DNA of 64,000 nt from Aldrovandia affinis (GCA_029706075.1 JAINUG010000070.1:2403500-2467499); one strand, 5' to 3'. Shown: positions 47,601 to 56,130, numbered from the stretch's first letter. A program made the numbers and translations. The notes: a model not told the origin generated them from the letters alone.

Positions 47601-50281
47601 ACAACTATTTAGTAAAAATATTTTTGTAAATATGATAAACACATTCGCAATATACTGATATGGGTCAGTGACAAATAAGGGTTTATAAATGGGAGAAAAA
47701 AAATTATTGAGTTAAAAATGCGAATTTAAGCTCTTTCTACCTTCATTAGAATGTTATGTATACGTTTCAAAAAGTTTTGTTCTCTAAGAATTACATTTAT
47801 GCATTTTTATTATTAACAATTCGATTTTTCCATCAAAAATGTCATTCGGGATAACGGTAATGGATTTTCTAATAATTTGGTTATTTATATTTATCAACGT
47901 ACAATACTTAATAGATATCCATCGTTTGATAGCAACAAACATGTTGTGCTCAGGAAATCAAAATTGTATCACAATTAATATCAGAAATATAGGCTTTGTC
48001 TATGTTTTCACCCAAAACGTAATGCTGAAAAGTGAAAAAAGCTGGGAAATGTCTAAAAATGCAATCTAGTAAAGGGGTTAAGATTATTGTTGCATCCTCA
48101 ACTAAATAAAATTGAATTATGGAATATTTCAAGAAAAATCAGTGTTATCCCGCCTGACTGACATCGTTATCCCGAATGACATACTGGACACGTCACGTCA
48201 TTGACCCACATACAGTCTATGAATCAAACTCAGGACTCTGGCCCACAGACTGTAGCTACCTAGCTAACGTTAAAGCCCCATCAAAGTATGTTCTAGCTAG
48301 CTAGCTAGCGAAATATCTGGTAGCTAGCCATCTAGCAAGCTATTGCGTAATGTAGGGTTATTAAATAACCAGCAAATGTTGAAAGTCAGCTTCTAGCTAG
48401 CTAGCTCGCTAAATCAGTTGGTTAGGGCTAGCTAGCCATTTGCAACAGCAGATAGGCTACAGTGAACTATAACTATGTTGTTTTGTGGTAGATAACGCTA
48501 GCTGTTAAATTGTTTACATCTTGCACTCTCTTGTCTTGTTAATACAGAGCACAGCTTCTCAATGTACCCACAAGGATGTCGGTCACATCTTACGCAGCGG
48601 CATTTACGATATATAAACGGCACGCAGAGATAGCGATGAAGCACTACAAGCAGTTTGTTTTTATGTGTCGCTGTTGTACCTGTCGGCGTCATCTCAATAG
48701 TTTTTGTTCTGTGATGGGTTTTGTATTTTAAAGAAGATCTGGCATGGGACGGAGGACTAGCCGAATTCTACTGGCATCCAGTTTGGTTTGTGACCGGATT
48801 TATTTTCATTCAGGGTATCGGTGAGTTATTTTAATCGGCTCTTCTCATTTTTAAGACTGCGACTGACACTTGTATCTTTACTTGTAACCAGATGTAACTA
48901 ACTAGCATAGCTAGACATGCTATACAACTTAACGTTGCTCATAGCTACTCAATATTGCCTGGCTTACATAACTTAGCGTAACTTAACCTACTATTTCTAT
49001 TTGACTTGACATAACGGTTAGTCAAGTTATAGTTCATTTTAGTGAGTTAAATATAACAATAAACATTGCTTTATTATGTAATTACACTTCTGTGATTATT
49101 AAATAATTGTCCACTTCACATGCAGATGGCTTTGATAACATAATTCCGCATATTAGTATTCTCTCAGTCTAGGGACACACCGGCCGGAGAAGCGCTAACG
49201 AGCTCCAACTGTACTACATTTTTCGATAAAGACGAAATCCCGAATACAACAAACTAGCTCGTAAATAACTCACAGTAGCTACCCCACCATCAGAGACAAT
49301 CCCTGTCCCTTTATTGTTTTTATCTAAATAACGTAGCTAACTAGCTAGCTGTGGGATAAATGTTTAAAGTGAAATGAAAGCTGAAGCAGATACGATGGTC
49401 AATGCAGCACAGGTATCAAACTCCATCATGTCTCTGCCAACTGTAGATGTGCTCCGATTGGTTGAGAGTGATCCAAGGTTTTTTCCAGTTAAACCAAGAT
49501 ATTTTTCTGTTGACTGTTACCAAAGCTTATTGCCGATGTCTCACCTTGTTGCCCGGCAACACTGCCCAAACAATTGGTATCATGGCCTTAAGTGTGCCAA
49601 TAATGACCATGCAGGCACCTGGCACACTTGTGGTAAATTGAGTTATTTTGAGGGTGAAATGTGTAAATTGAGGGAACGTAAAGGCAGTACTGTGGTGGAG
49701 TCAGTCCTTGTGAGTTGAAATTCCCATATCTGCCAGCAGGAATTGTTTTCCTCACATACTTTCAGCCCCAGGGACCCTGGCTCCCTATTGGTTATAAAGC
49801 TCTGCCACCCAACGATGTCACCTTTGTGCATGTGTGACGGTGTTGGTTCTACCCGCAGCGAGTTTCGAACCGAGGGGATCTCCTGACGCGACAAAAGAGC
49901 GATTAAGCTCGCTGAGCTAAAGACTCAAGTCCCTAACTCCGGGAACTAATCGTACTCTTATCCACGTCACTCTGCAGCGGGTGCTCACGTGAGCCCATCC
50001 GCTACACATGTTTGTCTCTACCCGCCTCCCGCTCAGAGGCTGTTCACTGTGTCCACATGGGAACAGGGTTTTTTTCTTCTTTTTTTTCCCAATCAAAAAG
50101 TGTCTGATTTGATCACAGGCAGTCTGTCTCCAGTGGAGGGCTTCTGCCGGTCAGTTTGGGAAAAGATCCTTTCGTTCATTAATCCGTCACCCAGAGGAAT
50201 TCTATCAATCTACCAACACCTGTACCCACGACCAATGCGTCACTGTGGTTACTGCATGTCTGAGTCTATGCGCTTGCAGTA

Positions 50282-50323
<42 letters not shown>

Positions 50324-52997
50324 TCCCTCCATCTGATACCCAGGTCCCGGCACGGATCTCTGCATGCCTGGCTGACATCTCCGCATGGATGTCCACCCAC
50401 CACCTGAAGCTGAACCTGGGGAAGACAGAGCTGCTCTTCCTCCCAGCGAAGGGCTCCCGATGATTGATGCGTCAATCACCGTGGAAGGCTCCATAGTGTC
50501 TCCGTCCCAGTCTGCCAGGAGTCTCGGGGTAACCCTGGACAACCAGCTGTGCTTCTCGAGCCATATTGCAGCGATCTCCCGGACCTGCCGTTTCTCCCTC
50601 CACAACATCCGGAGGATCAGACCGTTCCTCACCCAAGAGGCCACTCAACTCCTGGTCCAGGCCCTGGTGATCTCACGTCTGGACTACTGCAATTCCTTGC
50701 TGGCAGGCCTTCCGGCCTGTGCCATCAAGCCACTGCAACTAGTCCAGAACGCTGCTGCTCGCCTGGTGTTCAACCAGCCGAAGTTCACCCACGTCACCCC
50801 TCTACTCTCCTCTCTGCATTGGCTCCCCATCGCAGCACGCATCAGATTCAAGTCACTGGTGCTTGCTTTTCAAGCGGCCAGAGGTACTGCTCCCCCATAC
50901 CTCCAGTCACTCATCACGCCCTACACCCCGTCCAGACCCCTCCGCTCCGCCTCCGCTGGCAGACTGACTGCCCCATCCCTCCGGGCGCCTGGCAGCCGGC
51001 TCCGCTCGCGGTCTAGCCTCTTCTCTGTCCTGGTCCCTCGTTGGTGGAACGACCTCCGCAATCGGTCAGGACTGCGGAATCACTTCCAATCTTCCGCAAG
51101 AGACTCAAAACCCACCTCTTCAGACTCCACTACCACTGAACACTGTCCATCTAGTCAATCTGTCATCACCACTGTTTACTTGTTCAAAAAAAAAAAAAAA
51201 CCCACTAACCTTTTCTTTCCCAATGTTACAGGTATGATACACAGATGCCTGCAATGATGTCTTTTGCCGTTTTACTGCACTGATCTTGTACGCTAACTTT
51301 GATTGTTCTCACCCTGTATTAATGCACATCTTGTAAGTCGCTCTGGATAAGAGCGTCTGCTAAATGCTTAAAATGTAATGTAAAATGTCTCTCTCTCTCT
51401 CTCTCTCTCTGTGTCATTCTTTCTGTTTTAGAGCATCTTTTTTGTGTACTTTAGACTTTAAAACCATCTTTGCAAAACCCCACTGGGAAATGTTGCCAAG
51501 CTGATTTTATGTAACTACACAAAGGCATCTTTCAGTATGAGGGTCAGTGGGTATGTGGGGCGAAGGCAACACCAGACAATATGGCATCAGATGCTTTCTA
51601 CAACAAGACACACTTCCTGTTTGAAGAACACAATCAACAATTAATCTCAAAGATATGTGTTTTTAACATTGAGGAATTTTACGAGGGCAATAATGGACAC
51701 ATTTTCCCAAGTTCCCAACATGCAGTAATGGGAATGGACTATATAATGCAGGAAGACGGACACAACTCGTCGCTTCAGGCCATGTTTACATTTTAACAGC
51801 CATTGATAGTATAATAGAGCCCTTGATTCCGTGAGATTTATTTAATGTTGTCTTTGACAGTTTCTGTACATGTTATTTCCTGAAACTAGAAGACATACAT
51901 TTGACTTAACTTCTATGCAAATACAGTAAAATGAGCATGATTGGTGATTTATACCATTTAAAAAGAAAAATCATTGTGCTTTCGATCTGTCTGCTATAGC
52001 CATAAGGAGACACGTCAGGAATGATAGAGCTTTAACTCAATAATCTTTGTGTAGAAAAGCAGCTTGGCTGCAGATGAAATTGCTCGCAGTTTGTACACAA
52101 AATCGCACACAAGAGAACTGCCTGACAATGAAGTGAGCCAAATGACCCAAAGCACACAGCACAACAAAAACCTATTGATCCAACATTTTCTGTAAATATT
52201 TTACACAGTGTCTGGTCCTCACACAATTACTCAATCATGCCAAATGCAAACAAATAAACTCGCATTTAAAACACATAGCAAATGAAATATTCTAAAGTAT
52301 AAATAATTATTGTAAACAATATTCCTCTCTCCTCTCCTTCTTTTCTTTTTTTTAACAAAAATTCAAAACATTTTTTTGGGCTAAGTTTTTTTTTGTTTTA
52401 TCTTGTTTTATTGATAATTTGTTATGCAGTTATTCAATGTGGTCTGTTATTGAGCTCTCGGTCTCTACCACTGTTTAATCTGTGAAACTTTGTTTAGGGT
52501 CTATGCTTTAAAATAAATAAAAAAATTGGGGGGGTCTGCGAGATGGTTGCCATTCCCACAGTTTGGGCTCCCAGTCATTGTTTTTGAACAGCTTGTTATT
52601 TATCCAGGTGAACTTTGGTGATGGTCAGATGTATAACTGAGAGACCGCGAGACTGAGCTGGGACACTGAAGGATGCCCATAATCTCAGCGGTAAGTGGTA
52701 TGGGAAGATTTAATAAAAGCAGTGAGTCAGGACCTGGCTTCGCTCACATTAGATACTGTAAAGGCTCTGTGGTGAAGGGACGGGATGGGACGTGTGGCGA
52801 TGTGACACTGAGCAGCACTACTTCCTGGTCATTTCCACCTATGGCGGAACATTTTGCGGCTGGGGGTGGTTCAAGGTTAAAGTGAGCAGGTGAACAGGAC
52901 CTGTAGACCTACCTTCTTGTAGAGGCTGCGCAGGTCTCTGTACTGCCACATGCTGCTCAGCACCTGAGACGCAGCTTTCACCACCTTTGCCGAGTGC
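28999..52997 (-). CDS. ctnnd2: CTNND2 (delta-catenin/NPRAP), last five coding exons; partial gene
   Basis: Delta-catenin is a neuronal p120-catenin-family armadillo protein at adherens junctions and synapses. It binds cadherin tails, and through its C-terminal DSWV it binds PDZ proteins such as Erbin and MAGI/S-SCAM. Minus-strand exons 52997-52913, 38279-38153, 32092-31961, 30643-30567 and 29262-28999 join with compatible phases into 227 C-terminal residues. Hallmarks in order: VVKAASQVL with [13 protein letters not shown] (armadillo end), [69 protein letters not shown] and SPDSWV. These fit CTNND2 better than PKP4 or ARVCF, which share only the DSWV-type end. All introns are GT-AG. The N-terminus and most armadillo repeats lie beyond the right edge. 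Confidence 0.95.
29430..29601 (+). mobile_element. Tc1-family 3'-end remnant
   Basis: 'gtgttggtcagtgacacaaa' followed by 'aaaataccaaagggagtgaa' and 'tacttttt' matches the right terminal region of salmonid/cyprinid-type Tc1 elements as I remember them. No transposase remains. Confidence 0.6.
29602..29800 (+). mobile_element. Mariner-type end fragment
   Basis: Starts 'acaggtaactaccaaaataaa', the same terminal sequence as the element at 21734-22359. Its interior (to about 29790) matches, on the complementary strand, that element's 3' half ('gaatggtgttgcatcc', 'ccaaacattta'-type segments). No second end is visible. Confidence 0.5.
30231..30311. repeat. (CA)n and (GT)n microsatellite pair
   Basis: CA run at 30231-30258 and GT run at 30294-30311, complementary to each other about 35 bp apart. 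Confidence 0.85.
30567..30643 (-). CDS. ctnnd2: CTNND2 penultimate coding exon (77 bp)
   Basis: Completes a split Ala codon, then encodes [15 protein letters not shown] and [10 protein letters not shown]. Acceptor catccgttag | CTCAAG, donor ATCCAG | gtaaga. Ends in phase 0, as the terminal exon needs. Confidence 0.93.
30644..31960. other. CTNND2 intron (1.3 kb) upstream of the 77-bp exon
   Basis: Holds a hAT foldback MITE (31375-31566) and a copy of the repeat seen at 200-400 (31640-31800). The remainder is unassigned. Confidence 0.7.
31375..31566. mobile_element. hAT-type foldback MITE (192 bp)
   Basis: The ends 'cagtggttcccaaaacctct' and 'agaggttttgggaaccactg' are perfect inverted complements, and complementarity runs through most of the element. 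The 8-bp flanks aatcagga and aatcaaga (7 of 8) are a hAT-size target duplication. The centre 'attcaaccaatcaagg' is shared with the MITE at 37841-38037. Confidence 0.9.
31961..32092 (-). CDS. ctnnd2: CTNND2 coding exon (132 bp)
   Basis: Completes a split Ala codon and encodes [40 protein letters not shown] and AMA plus one base. Acceptor cctctccgcag, donor ATGGCAG | gtaggt. Matches the human segment around PREMISLKERKTDYE. Confidence 0.95.
32574..32670. repeat. (GT)n microsatellite, long
   Basis: Uninterrupted GT from 32574 to 32626 (about 26 units) followed by imperfect 'tgtttctgtg' variants. Confidence 0.95.
32740..32934 (-). mobile_element. tRNA-derived SINE, 3' truncated
   Basis: The minus strand begins 'gggcctcccgcgtggtctag' with A box 'tggtctagtgg' and B box 'ggttcgattcc'. 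Same family as 39504-39863, but it ends soon after 'aattacagtcgac'. Confidence 0.85.
33410..33532. repeat. (CA)n / CACG microsatellite
   Basis: Imperfect CA repeat with 'acgcacgcacgc' and 'atatacacag' parts. Confidence 0.85.
33813..34082. repeat. Polypyrimidine (CT-rich) tract
   Basis: About 250 bp almost purely C/T on the plus strand, hence purine-rich in CTNND2 pre-mRNA. Contains 'tccctccctccc' and 'tctctctct' runs. Confidence 0.9.
34613..34670. repeat. 38-bp minisatellite, left block
   Basis: Two GGATCC motifs (34623 and 34661) exactly 38 bp apart, with 'gtgaatgcaagtggatcc'. Same unit as 36069-36240. Confidence 0.65.
34839..36028 (+). mobile_element. PIF/Harbinger element, deletion derivative
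   Basis: Ends 'gggccctgttttcgtg' and 'caccaaaatagggccc' are inverted repeats, flanked by TAT on both sides. It keeps pieces of both Harbinger genes: a transposase-like segment on plus (35400-35588) and, on minus near 35715-35770, the start of the Myb-like protein fused by deletion to a later part ([12 protein letters not shown]). Related to the element at 44295. Confidence 0.82.
35388..35588 (+). pseudogene. Harbinger transposase fragment
   Basis: [36 protein letters not shown] and [13 protein letters not shown] resemble the N-terminal region of HARBI1-like nucleases (human: GDAIGISQASMSRCV, ASQFIRFPADE). No catalytic residues remain. Confidence 0.65.
36069..36240. repeat. 38-bp minisatellite, right block
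   Basis: GGATCC starts at 36099, 36137, 36175 and 36213, exactly 38 bp apart, in units like 'gggaatgcaagtggatcctt' plus 'ctgggcttgacatcgcta'. Confidence 0.9.
36725..36957 (+). mobile_element. Degraded SINE followed by CR1/Rex-like LINE tail
   Basis: 'ggtggcagcatggtttagta' is a tRNA-like SINE head. From 36878 'gagcctagatgggccgaatg' to 'tatgttcttatgttcttatg' is the 3' tail of the CR1/Rex-like LINE family seen at 13085 and 59600. Confidence 0.65.
37841..38037. mobile_element. hAT-type foldback MITE (197 bp)
   Basis: 'caggggg' ... 'gtgtgggtgcaggcttttgt' pairs with 'agaagcctgaacccacac' ... 'cccctg'. The 8-bp flanks ttttaggt and ttttatgt agree at 7 positions. The central 'attcaaccaatcaagg' matches the MITE at 31375-31566. 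Confidence 0.85.
38153..38279 (-). CDS. ctnnd2: CTNND2 coding exon (127 bp)
   Basis: Encodes [40 protein letters not shown] and RS plus one base. The acceptor follows a run of T residues (ttttttttttacag), donor TCAG | gtgaga. Rich in Ser-Pro, as expected for the region after the armadillo domain. Confidence 0.95.
39504..39863 (+). mobile_element. Full-length tRNA-derived SINE
   Basis: The head 'ggcctcccgtgtggtttcaa' with B box 'ggggttcgattcccc' is followed by a body and tail 'taattggctaccaaattggg'. It is flanked by a perfect 7-bp repeat tattgca (39497-39503 and 39864-39870). The ORFs in it are spurious. Confidence 0.9.
40340..40806 (+). mobile_element. L2 LINE 3' fragment
   Basis: Closely matches the end of the L2 copy at 50340-51388 ('ctccgctggcagactgactg' onward), with small deletions, an A-tract at about 40590-40611 and tail 'gtcgctctggataagagcgt'. 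Confidence 0.88.
44185..44250 (+). mobile_element. SINE head fragment
   Basis: 'ggattgcaggttcaaatcct' is a tRNA-like B-box region typical of fish SINEs. Only this fragment remains. Confidence 0.4.
44295..45730 (-). mobile_element. PIF/Harbinger element with rearranged right end
   Basis: Left end 'gggccctattttcgtgccgg' after CTAT, and long similarity to 34839-36028. The right end lacks the GGGCCC terminus: it breaks at 'accaaattaggg' (45640) and a displaced piece 'cctaaatcacgaaattac' follows near 45713-45730. An open Myb/SANT-like gene lies inside. Confidence 0.75.
45068..45478 (-). CDS. Harbinger Myb/SANT-like DNA-binding protein (136 aa ORF)
   Basis: PIF/Harbinger transposons encode a nuclease and a separate Myb-like protein that helps bind transposon ends. 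This ORF begins [19 protein letters not shown] at 45478. Residues about 12-95 look like the Myb/SANT-like helix-rich domain found in NAIF1/MSANTD-type proteins: [10 protein letters not shown] early, [10 protein letters not shown] with its conserved Trp in the middle, and [20 protein letters not shown] as the basic last helix. The C-terminus (about 96-136) is low complexity and may be run-on. No stop or frameshift interrupts the domain, unlike the copy at 34839-36028. No intact nuclease gene is visible nearby. Confidence 0.7.
   Translation of the reverse strand: MDDSFAQLRQERFSKEESDLLVREVQNRTKLRQGRIYGTPKKPPRANDVKTAWEEVAAIITASSYGGPLRTVVQCRKRLNDMKRRGKRKLRSTKGLSLKPAEETAASTLPTESVQGFGWLEVGLPGNALHEKMCII
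46056..47285 (+). mobile_element. Non-autonomous hAT transposon with BED-finger remnant
   Basis: Ends 'tagggctgacc' and 'ggacagcccta', with a perfect 8-bp target duplication ctgacttc (46048-46055 and 47286-47293). The subterminal 'ggtcgactgagattt' and 'ggtcaaccaagatttg' are also complementary. Near 46563-46632 it keeps [20 protein letters not shown], the start of a BED zinc finger, then degenerates. Confidence 0.92.
47650..48216. repeat. Segment bounded by nested inverted repeats, unclassified
   Basis: Inner perfect 18-bp inverted repeat: atgtcattcgggataacg at 47839-47856 and its complement at 48165-48182. Outer imperfect repeat: 'tatgggtcagtgac' near 47659-47672 against 'gtcattgacccacata' near 48197-48212. 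GTTATCCCG also appears twice in direct order at 48144-48174. A known transposon class is not recognised. Confidence 0.55.
48230..49350. repeat. TAGC-type low-complexity DNA and unassigned sequence
   Basis: 'agctagctagctagcg' and 'ctaacgtt' words cluster at 48258-48440 and 48898-48990, with more at 49335-49350. A small plus-strand ORF from 48576 ([18 protein letters not shown] ..., 51 codons, Cys-rich) is seen between them, without a recognised domain. Confidence 0.5.
49374..49718 (+). CDS. Unrecognised 114-residue ORF antisense to CTNND2
   Basis: The product starts [20 protein letters not shown] and continues [21 protein letters not shown] Cys/His-bearing stretch follows with C at about 48, 63, 73, 85 and 95 ([35 protein letters not shown]). 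Amino-acid composition looks coding-like, but I recognise no family, and no promoter, intron pattern or poly(A) signal is clear. It could be an exon of an old transposon, a processed gene fragment, or chance. The inverted-repeat segment at 47650-48216 lies upstream and a tRNA-like SINE downstream. Confidence 0.3.
   Translation: MKAEADTMVNAAQVSNSIMSLPTVDVLRLVESDPRFFPVKPRYFSVDCYQSLLPMSHLVARQHCPNNWYHGLKCANNDHAGTWHTCGKLSYFEGEMCKLRERKGSTVVESVLVS
49810..50010 (-). mobile_element. tRNA-like SINE fragment
   Basis: The minus strand reads 'ctttagctcagcgagcttaa' (A box) and 'cctcggttcgaaactcgctg' (B box GGTTCGAAACT). It is tRNA-like but the arms do not pair as a normal cloverleaf by eye, so a SINE is more likely than a tRNA gene. 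Confidence 0.5.
50286..50322. repeat. (CT)n microsatellite
   Basis: Pure CT run immediately upstream of the L2 fragment. Confidence 0.9.
50340..51388 (+). mobile_element. L2 LINE, 5' truncated
   Basis: Encodes the C-terminal part of L2 ORF2 in shifted frames: [20 protein letters not shown], then (from about 50458) [64 protein letters not shown], and in another frame [15 protein letters not shown]. After an A-tract it ends with the conserved tail 'gtcgctctggataagagcgt' and 'aaaatgtaatgtaaaatgt'. Two or more frameshifts inactivate it. Confidence 0.93.
50457..51257 (+). pseudogene. L2 LINE ORF2 C-terminal fragment
   Basis: The longest open part of the L2 copy. It covers the region after the reverse transcriptase palm: the [13 protein letters not shown] block and the [12 protein letters not shown] and NAAARLV blocks typical of L2/CR1 C-terminal domains. 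No catalytic motif is included. Confidence 0.9.
51388..51410. repeat. (CT)n microsatellite
   Basis: CT run directly after the L2 tail, the same motif as before the element at 50286-50322. Confidence 0.9.
52913..52997 (-). CDS. ctnnd2: CTNND2 coding exon (85 bp), end of armadillo region
   Basis: After one base of a split codon it encodes [20 protein letters not shown] and DLRSLYKK. Acceptor cttgtgtttcag, donor AAGAAG | gtaggt. It is the most 5' CTNND2 exon visible; upstream exons lie beyond the window. Confidence 0.95.
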
Positions 52998-54065
52998 CTG
53001 AAACACAAGACAAGGTATGGGACTTTACATAGGGTACGCTAACACACTCAAGTGCACTCACTAACCTGCCGTTCTGCATAGTTGCATAGGTGATCTGTCA
53101 AAACAATGGATGCATTGGTGCTTTGCCATATCAATCACATTTTCATTCCGTCCGTTTGTCATTTCATTTGTCAGTACTTGCAAACCGCTATCTGAATCTT
53201 TGACAGAAATATGACATTGTTGCACCTTTGAAAGAAATGACAGCAGTTTTTTTTTTTTTTTAGAAGAGGGATACAGATTTTTGAAGAGATAAATCCACTC
53301 TTCATCTCCACAATGCCTCCTGCTATTGCCATGTGACTTTCCCCCTGCCATCTCCCAATGTGGTTTCATCACTGTTGTATCACGTGGTAATTTCTACCTC
53401 ACAGGCGCATTAGTCTCTCAAGGGACCAATCTATGCACCTGCCCCTAACTCGCAGGGCTACCGCTGCTATCATTAGAGAGTTGTTGCAGGCCAACTTTGG
53501 TTTGGGAGCCATGTGACCTTTTTAAAAAATATATAAAAGGATTCCACTAACTGCATTCAACAATATTTCAAATTTGGGAACAGGTTTGAAAAATATGTAT
53601 TTATTTGTTTATTTGTCAGGGACATAGCAAAAGCATCGATGCTATATAAAAAAAGGCATTGCATTAAGTGTTTTTAGCCAAAGGCTAATTTCCAACACCT
53701 ATCCCCGGCAAACAATAGGAAAAAATATGTATAAAAAAACTAAACAAAATACATGTACGAACATATGTATGTACAATAAGCACATCCACTCAATACAACA
53801 AAATAGCAAATAATACAACAAAACAAAACAAAAGCAACTGTAAATGACCTAATGAGAGCAACCATAGATACTTGTACAGAAAAAGTACAAAGGTTCTTTT
53901 GTCTGAAAGCTCTATTGAATTTATTAATACATCCAGTCCTATAATTCAAACCTGGGCTGTAGCTTAACCAAGCTTTTGTTTGACCATTTTGATTATAGCA
54001 CTGATGTTATTATTACAAAATTATTATTACTGATAATTTGTAATTGTATTTTTGTTTCAGATTTC

Positions 54066-54437
54066 CCCCCTGTTTTTCTCCCAATTCGGTAGCCAATTAT
54101 ACCCTCTATTTCTTTTTGATTTTACCCTCCCCCAGGAACTCACCACCCGCCTCCATGGGATGAGCTAATACCCTGAGGCAATGTTCGTCTCCTCCGAGAC
54201 GGAACTCGTCCAACCCTGTTTACAAGGTCACCCTACCTGTCCTCGGCAAGCTTGTGCCCAAGCTCTCCCTCCCCCCTTCCCCTGGGGCAGACAGCCAAAT
54301 GCCATCCCCGATTGGGGCTCCCCACCAGGGATGGTCTGGTACAGTCAGCTTTCGAACCGCGACTGTGATATGCAGCTCACACTAATAAAGGACCAGCCAA
54401 TATGGGTGCTGTAGACCACTGCTATCAGGTGCCCCTA
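54066..54437 (-). mobile_element. tRNA-derived SINE, diverged
   Basis: The minus-strand head 'ggggcacctgatagcagtgg' with 'tcgcggttcgaaagctgact' (B box) leads to the tail 'taattggctaccgaattggg', shared with the SINE at 39504-39863. Confidence 0.75.
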
Positions 54438-54849
54438 TTATTGATAACATTAATAATATTATAAAATAATTATTACAATTATACTGTCATAAATGACCCT
54501 AGATGTCATTATATGATTATTAATCTGCTACTTGATATGATTATTATTTGCTACAATATTTATTTTAATTTATATTCATTTTAAACCCATAATCCTTATG
54601 TATCTGATTACTTAATAAACTTATTGTATGTCAGTTTTCCCCTTGTATGATAGTTTCATTGTACTGTGCTGTTAGTGTCTGTGTTATGCTGACTAACCCC
54701 CTCTCTCTTTTCTGTTAACCCCCCACAAACCTTGTATTTACAAAATAAAAAAGTTGAACACAAAGTATAAAAGTATAAAAGTAAAAATAAAAATAAAATT
54801 GCAGTATCGAAACACAGTTAAAAAGTGATTGCAATATGAAACACTATGC

Positions 54850-55390
54850 AACTGTGGTACGGGAGCCGGCGGGCTTCCGGTACCCTGGAAAACTCCCCAG
54901 AAGAAGCGACGGAAGAGGAGACAACATTCCGAAGCAGGGCAGCTGTCCGGTGCTGAACCGGGGAGACTGCTGCAGCCAACCTCTCAATCAGGCAGCTGTC
55001 TCCCATTGTGTAATCAGAGGAACGCTGCATAAAGGGAGAGACAAACACTGCCTCGAGGAGAAGCGTCAGAACCAAGCTGGCCGACAGTACGGTTCTCCTT
55101 TTTGTTCTCTCTCTTGCTCGCTCTCTCCTACAGACACGGATGCCTCCTCCAGACACCTTGCTGGAGCCGACTGGGATTCCTGGCCCGAGGACGGCACAGC
55201 CTCACTCCCCGACCAAATCCAGCCCACAAGGATTTGCCACGCAGACAGACCAGACCTGATTGCCTGGGACGAGAGCAGTCCTGGAACTTAGGAATTGAGT
55301 TGGACATTTTGTTTTTGATATCGTGCAAGAACGTTATCTTTTTGGCTGTGTTTTATTTTCTGTAAATAAATACTTTTTGTTTGATTAGTC
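54850..55390 (+). mobile_element. LTR-like segment (possible solo LTR)
   Basis: A GC-moderate block with a possible TATA-like 'gcataaag' near 55027 and a 3' part 'gttttattttctgtaaataa' 'atac' that looks like a retroviral-type R/poly(A) region. No protein-coding domain, primer-binding site or clear target duplication could be fixed, so the limits and even the class are uncertain. Confidence 0.35.
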
Positions 55391-56009
55391 TTGAGTGGAT
55401 CTGTCTCGCTCCCAATCTGTTGGCCATGCCTTCCCCTGGCGTGCGACAGCCACCTTGCTCTATATAACTGTCATAGCGAGGCATCTCTTTGTTCACTAAC
55501 CGCCGTAGCCCAAATATATCTCATTGTTTCCAATGCTATCATTCCAGGTGATTTGCTCTCTGTTGTTGTTGATTAATGCCACTTCTTTTCCCCTCTGTTT
55601 CATAGCGTGTCTGTAATAACCTGCACTGTTCCTCTCCAACGCGCTCTGCGAGGCACTGTTTGACAGCCCCTTTGTTCCATGCTATATTAAGAAAAGGGGG
55701 GAAAAAAAGGTAATAGAATGATGCTTCAAAAATGTGTCAGAGACCGTGCAGAAAAAGGGGATTTCGGGATCTGACCCAACAGCATCAAGATCCTCATAAT
55801 TAAAATACAATTGATCTGGTTATATGCAATTAGCTGGGGATAAATAGGGCTGCCTGAGTCATTTAACACAGAGGCCTCTTTATTTGGCACTATTAAGGAT
55901 ATCCAGAGGTAATTACACTTTCAAATGGCAAACTGTTGTTTCAGCCCACCTTTCATGAGAGTTGACACTGAAACCACATTAACATTACACTTAGACATTT
56001 AGCACGTGC

Positions 56010-56130
56010 TCTAATCTACAGCTGGATATATATTGATGCAATTCAGGCCACATTGCTCCAGGCAGTTCCCCCACCTGGGAATCAAACCTGCAAACCTTTG
56101 AGTTACAAGCCCAATTGCCCAACCTTTAAA
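56010..56130 (-). mobile_element. SINE fragment
   Basis: On the minus strand 'tgcaggtttgattcccaggt' is a B-box region and the following body resembles fish tRNA-derived SINEs. Confidence 0.5.

Larger units (their letters stand above)
38280..52912. other. CTNND2 intron (14.6 kb)
   Basis: A long intron holding most of the transposons of the window's middle. The stretches 38280-39496, 40807-44180, 44250-44290 and 51411-52900 show no recognisable gene or repeat family. Confidence 0.75.

Noticed and set aside
49850-49925. Possible tRNA gene on the minus strand
   Set aside because: A and B boxes are present but acceptor and anticodon arms do not pair convincingly; treated as SINE-like.
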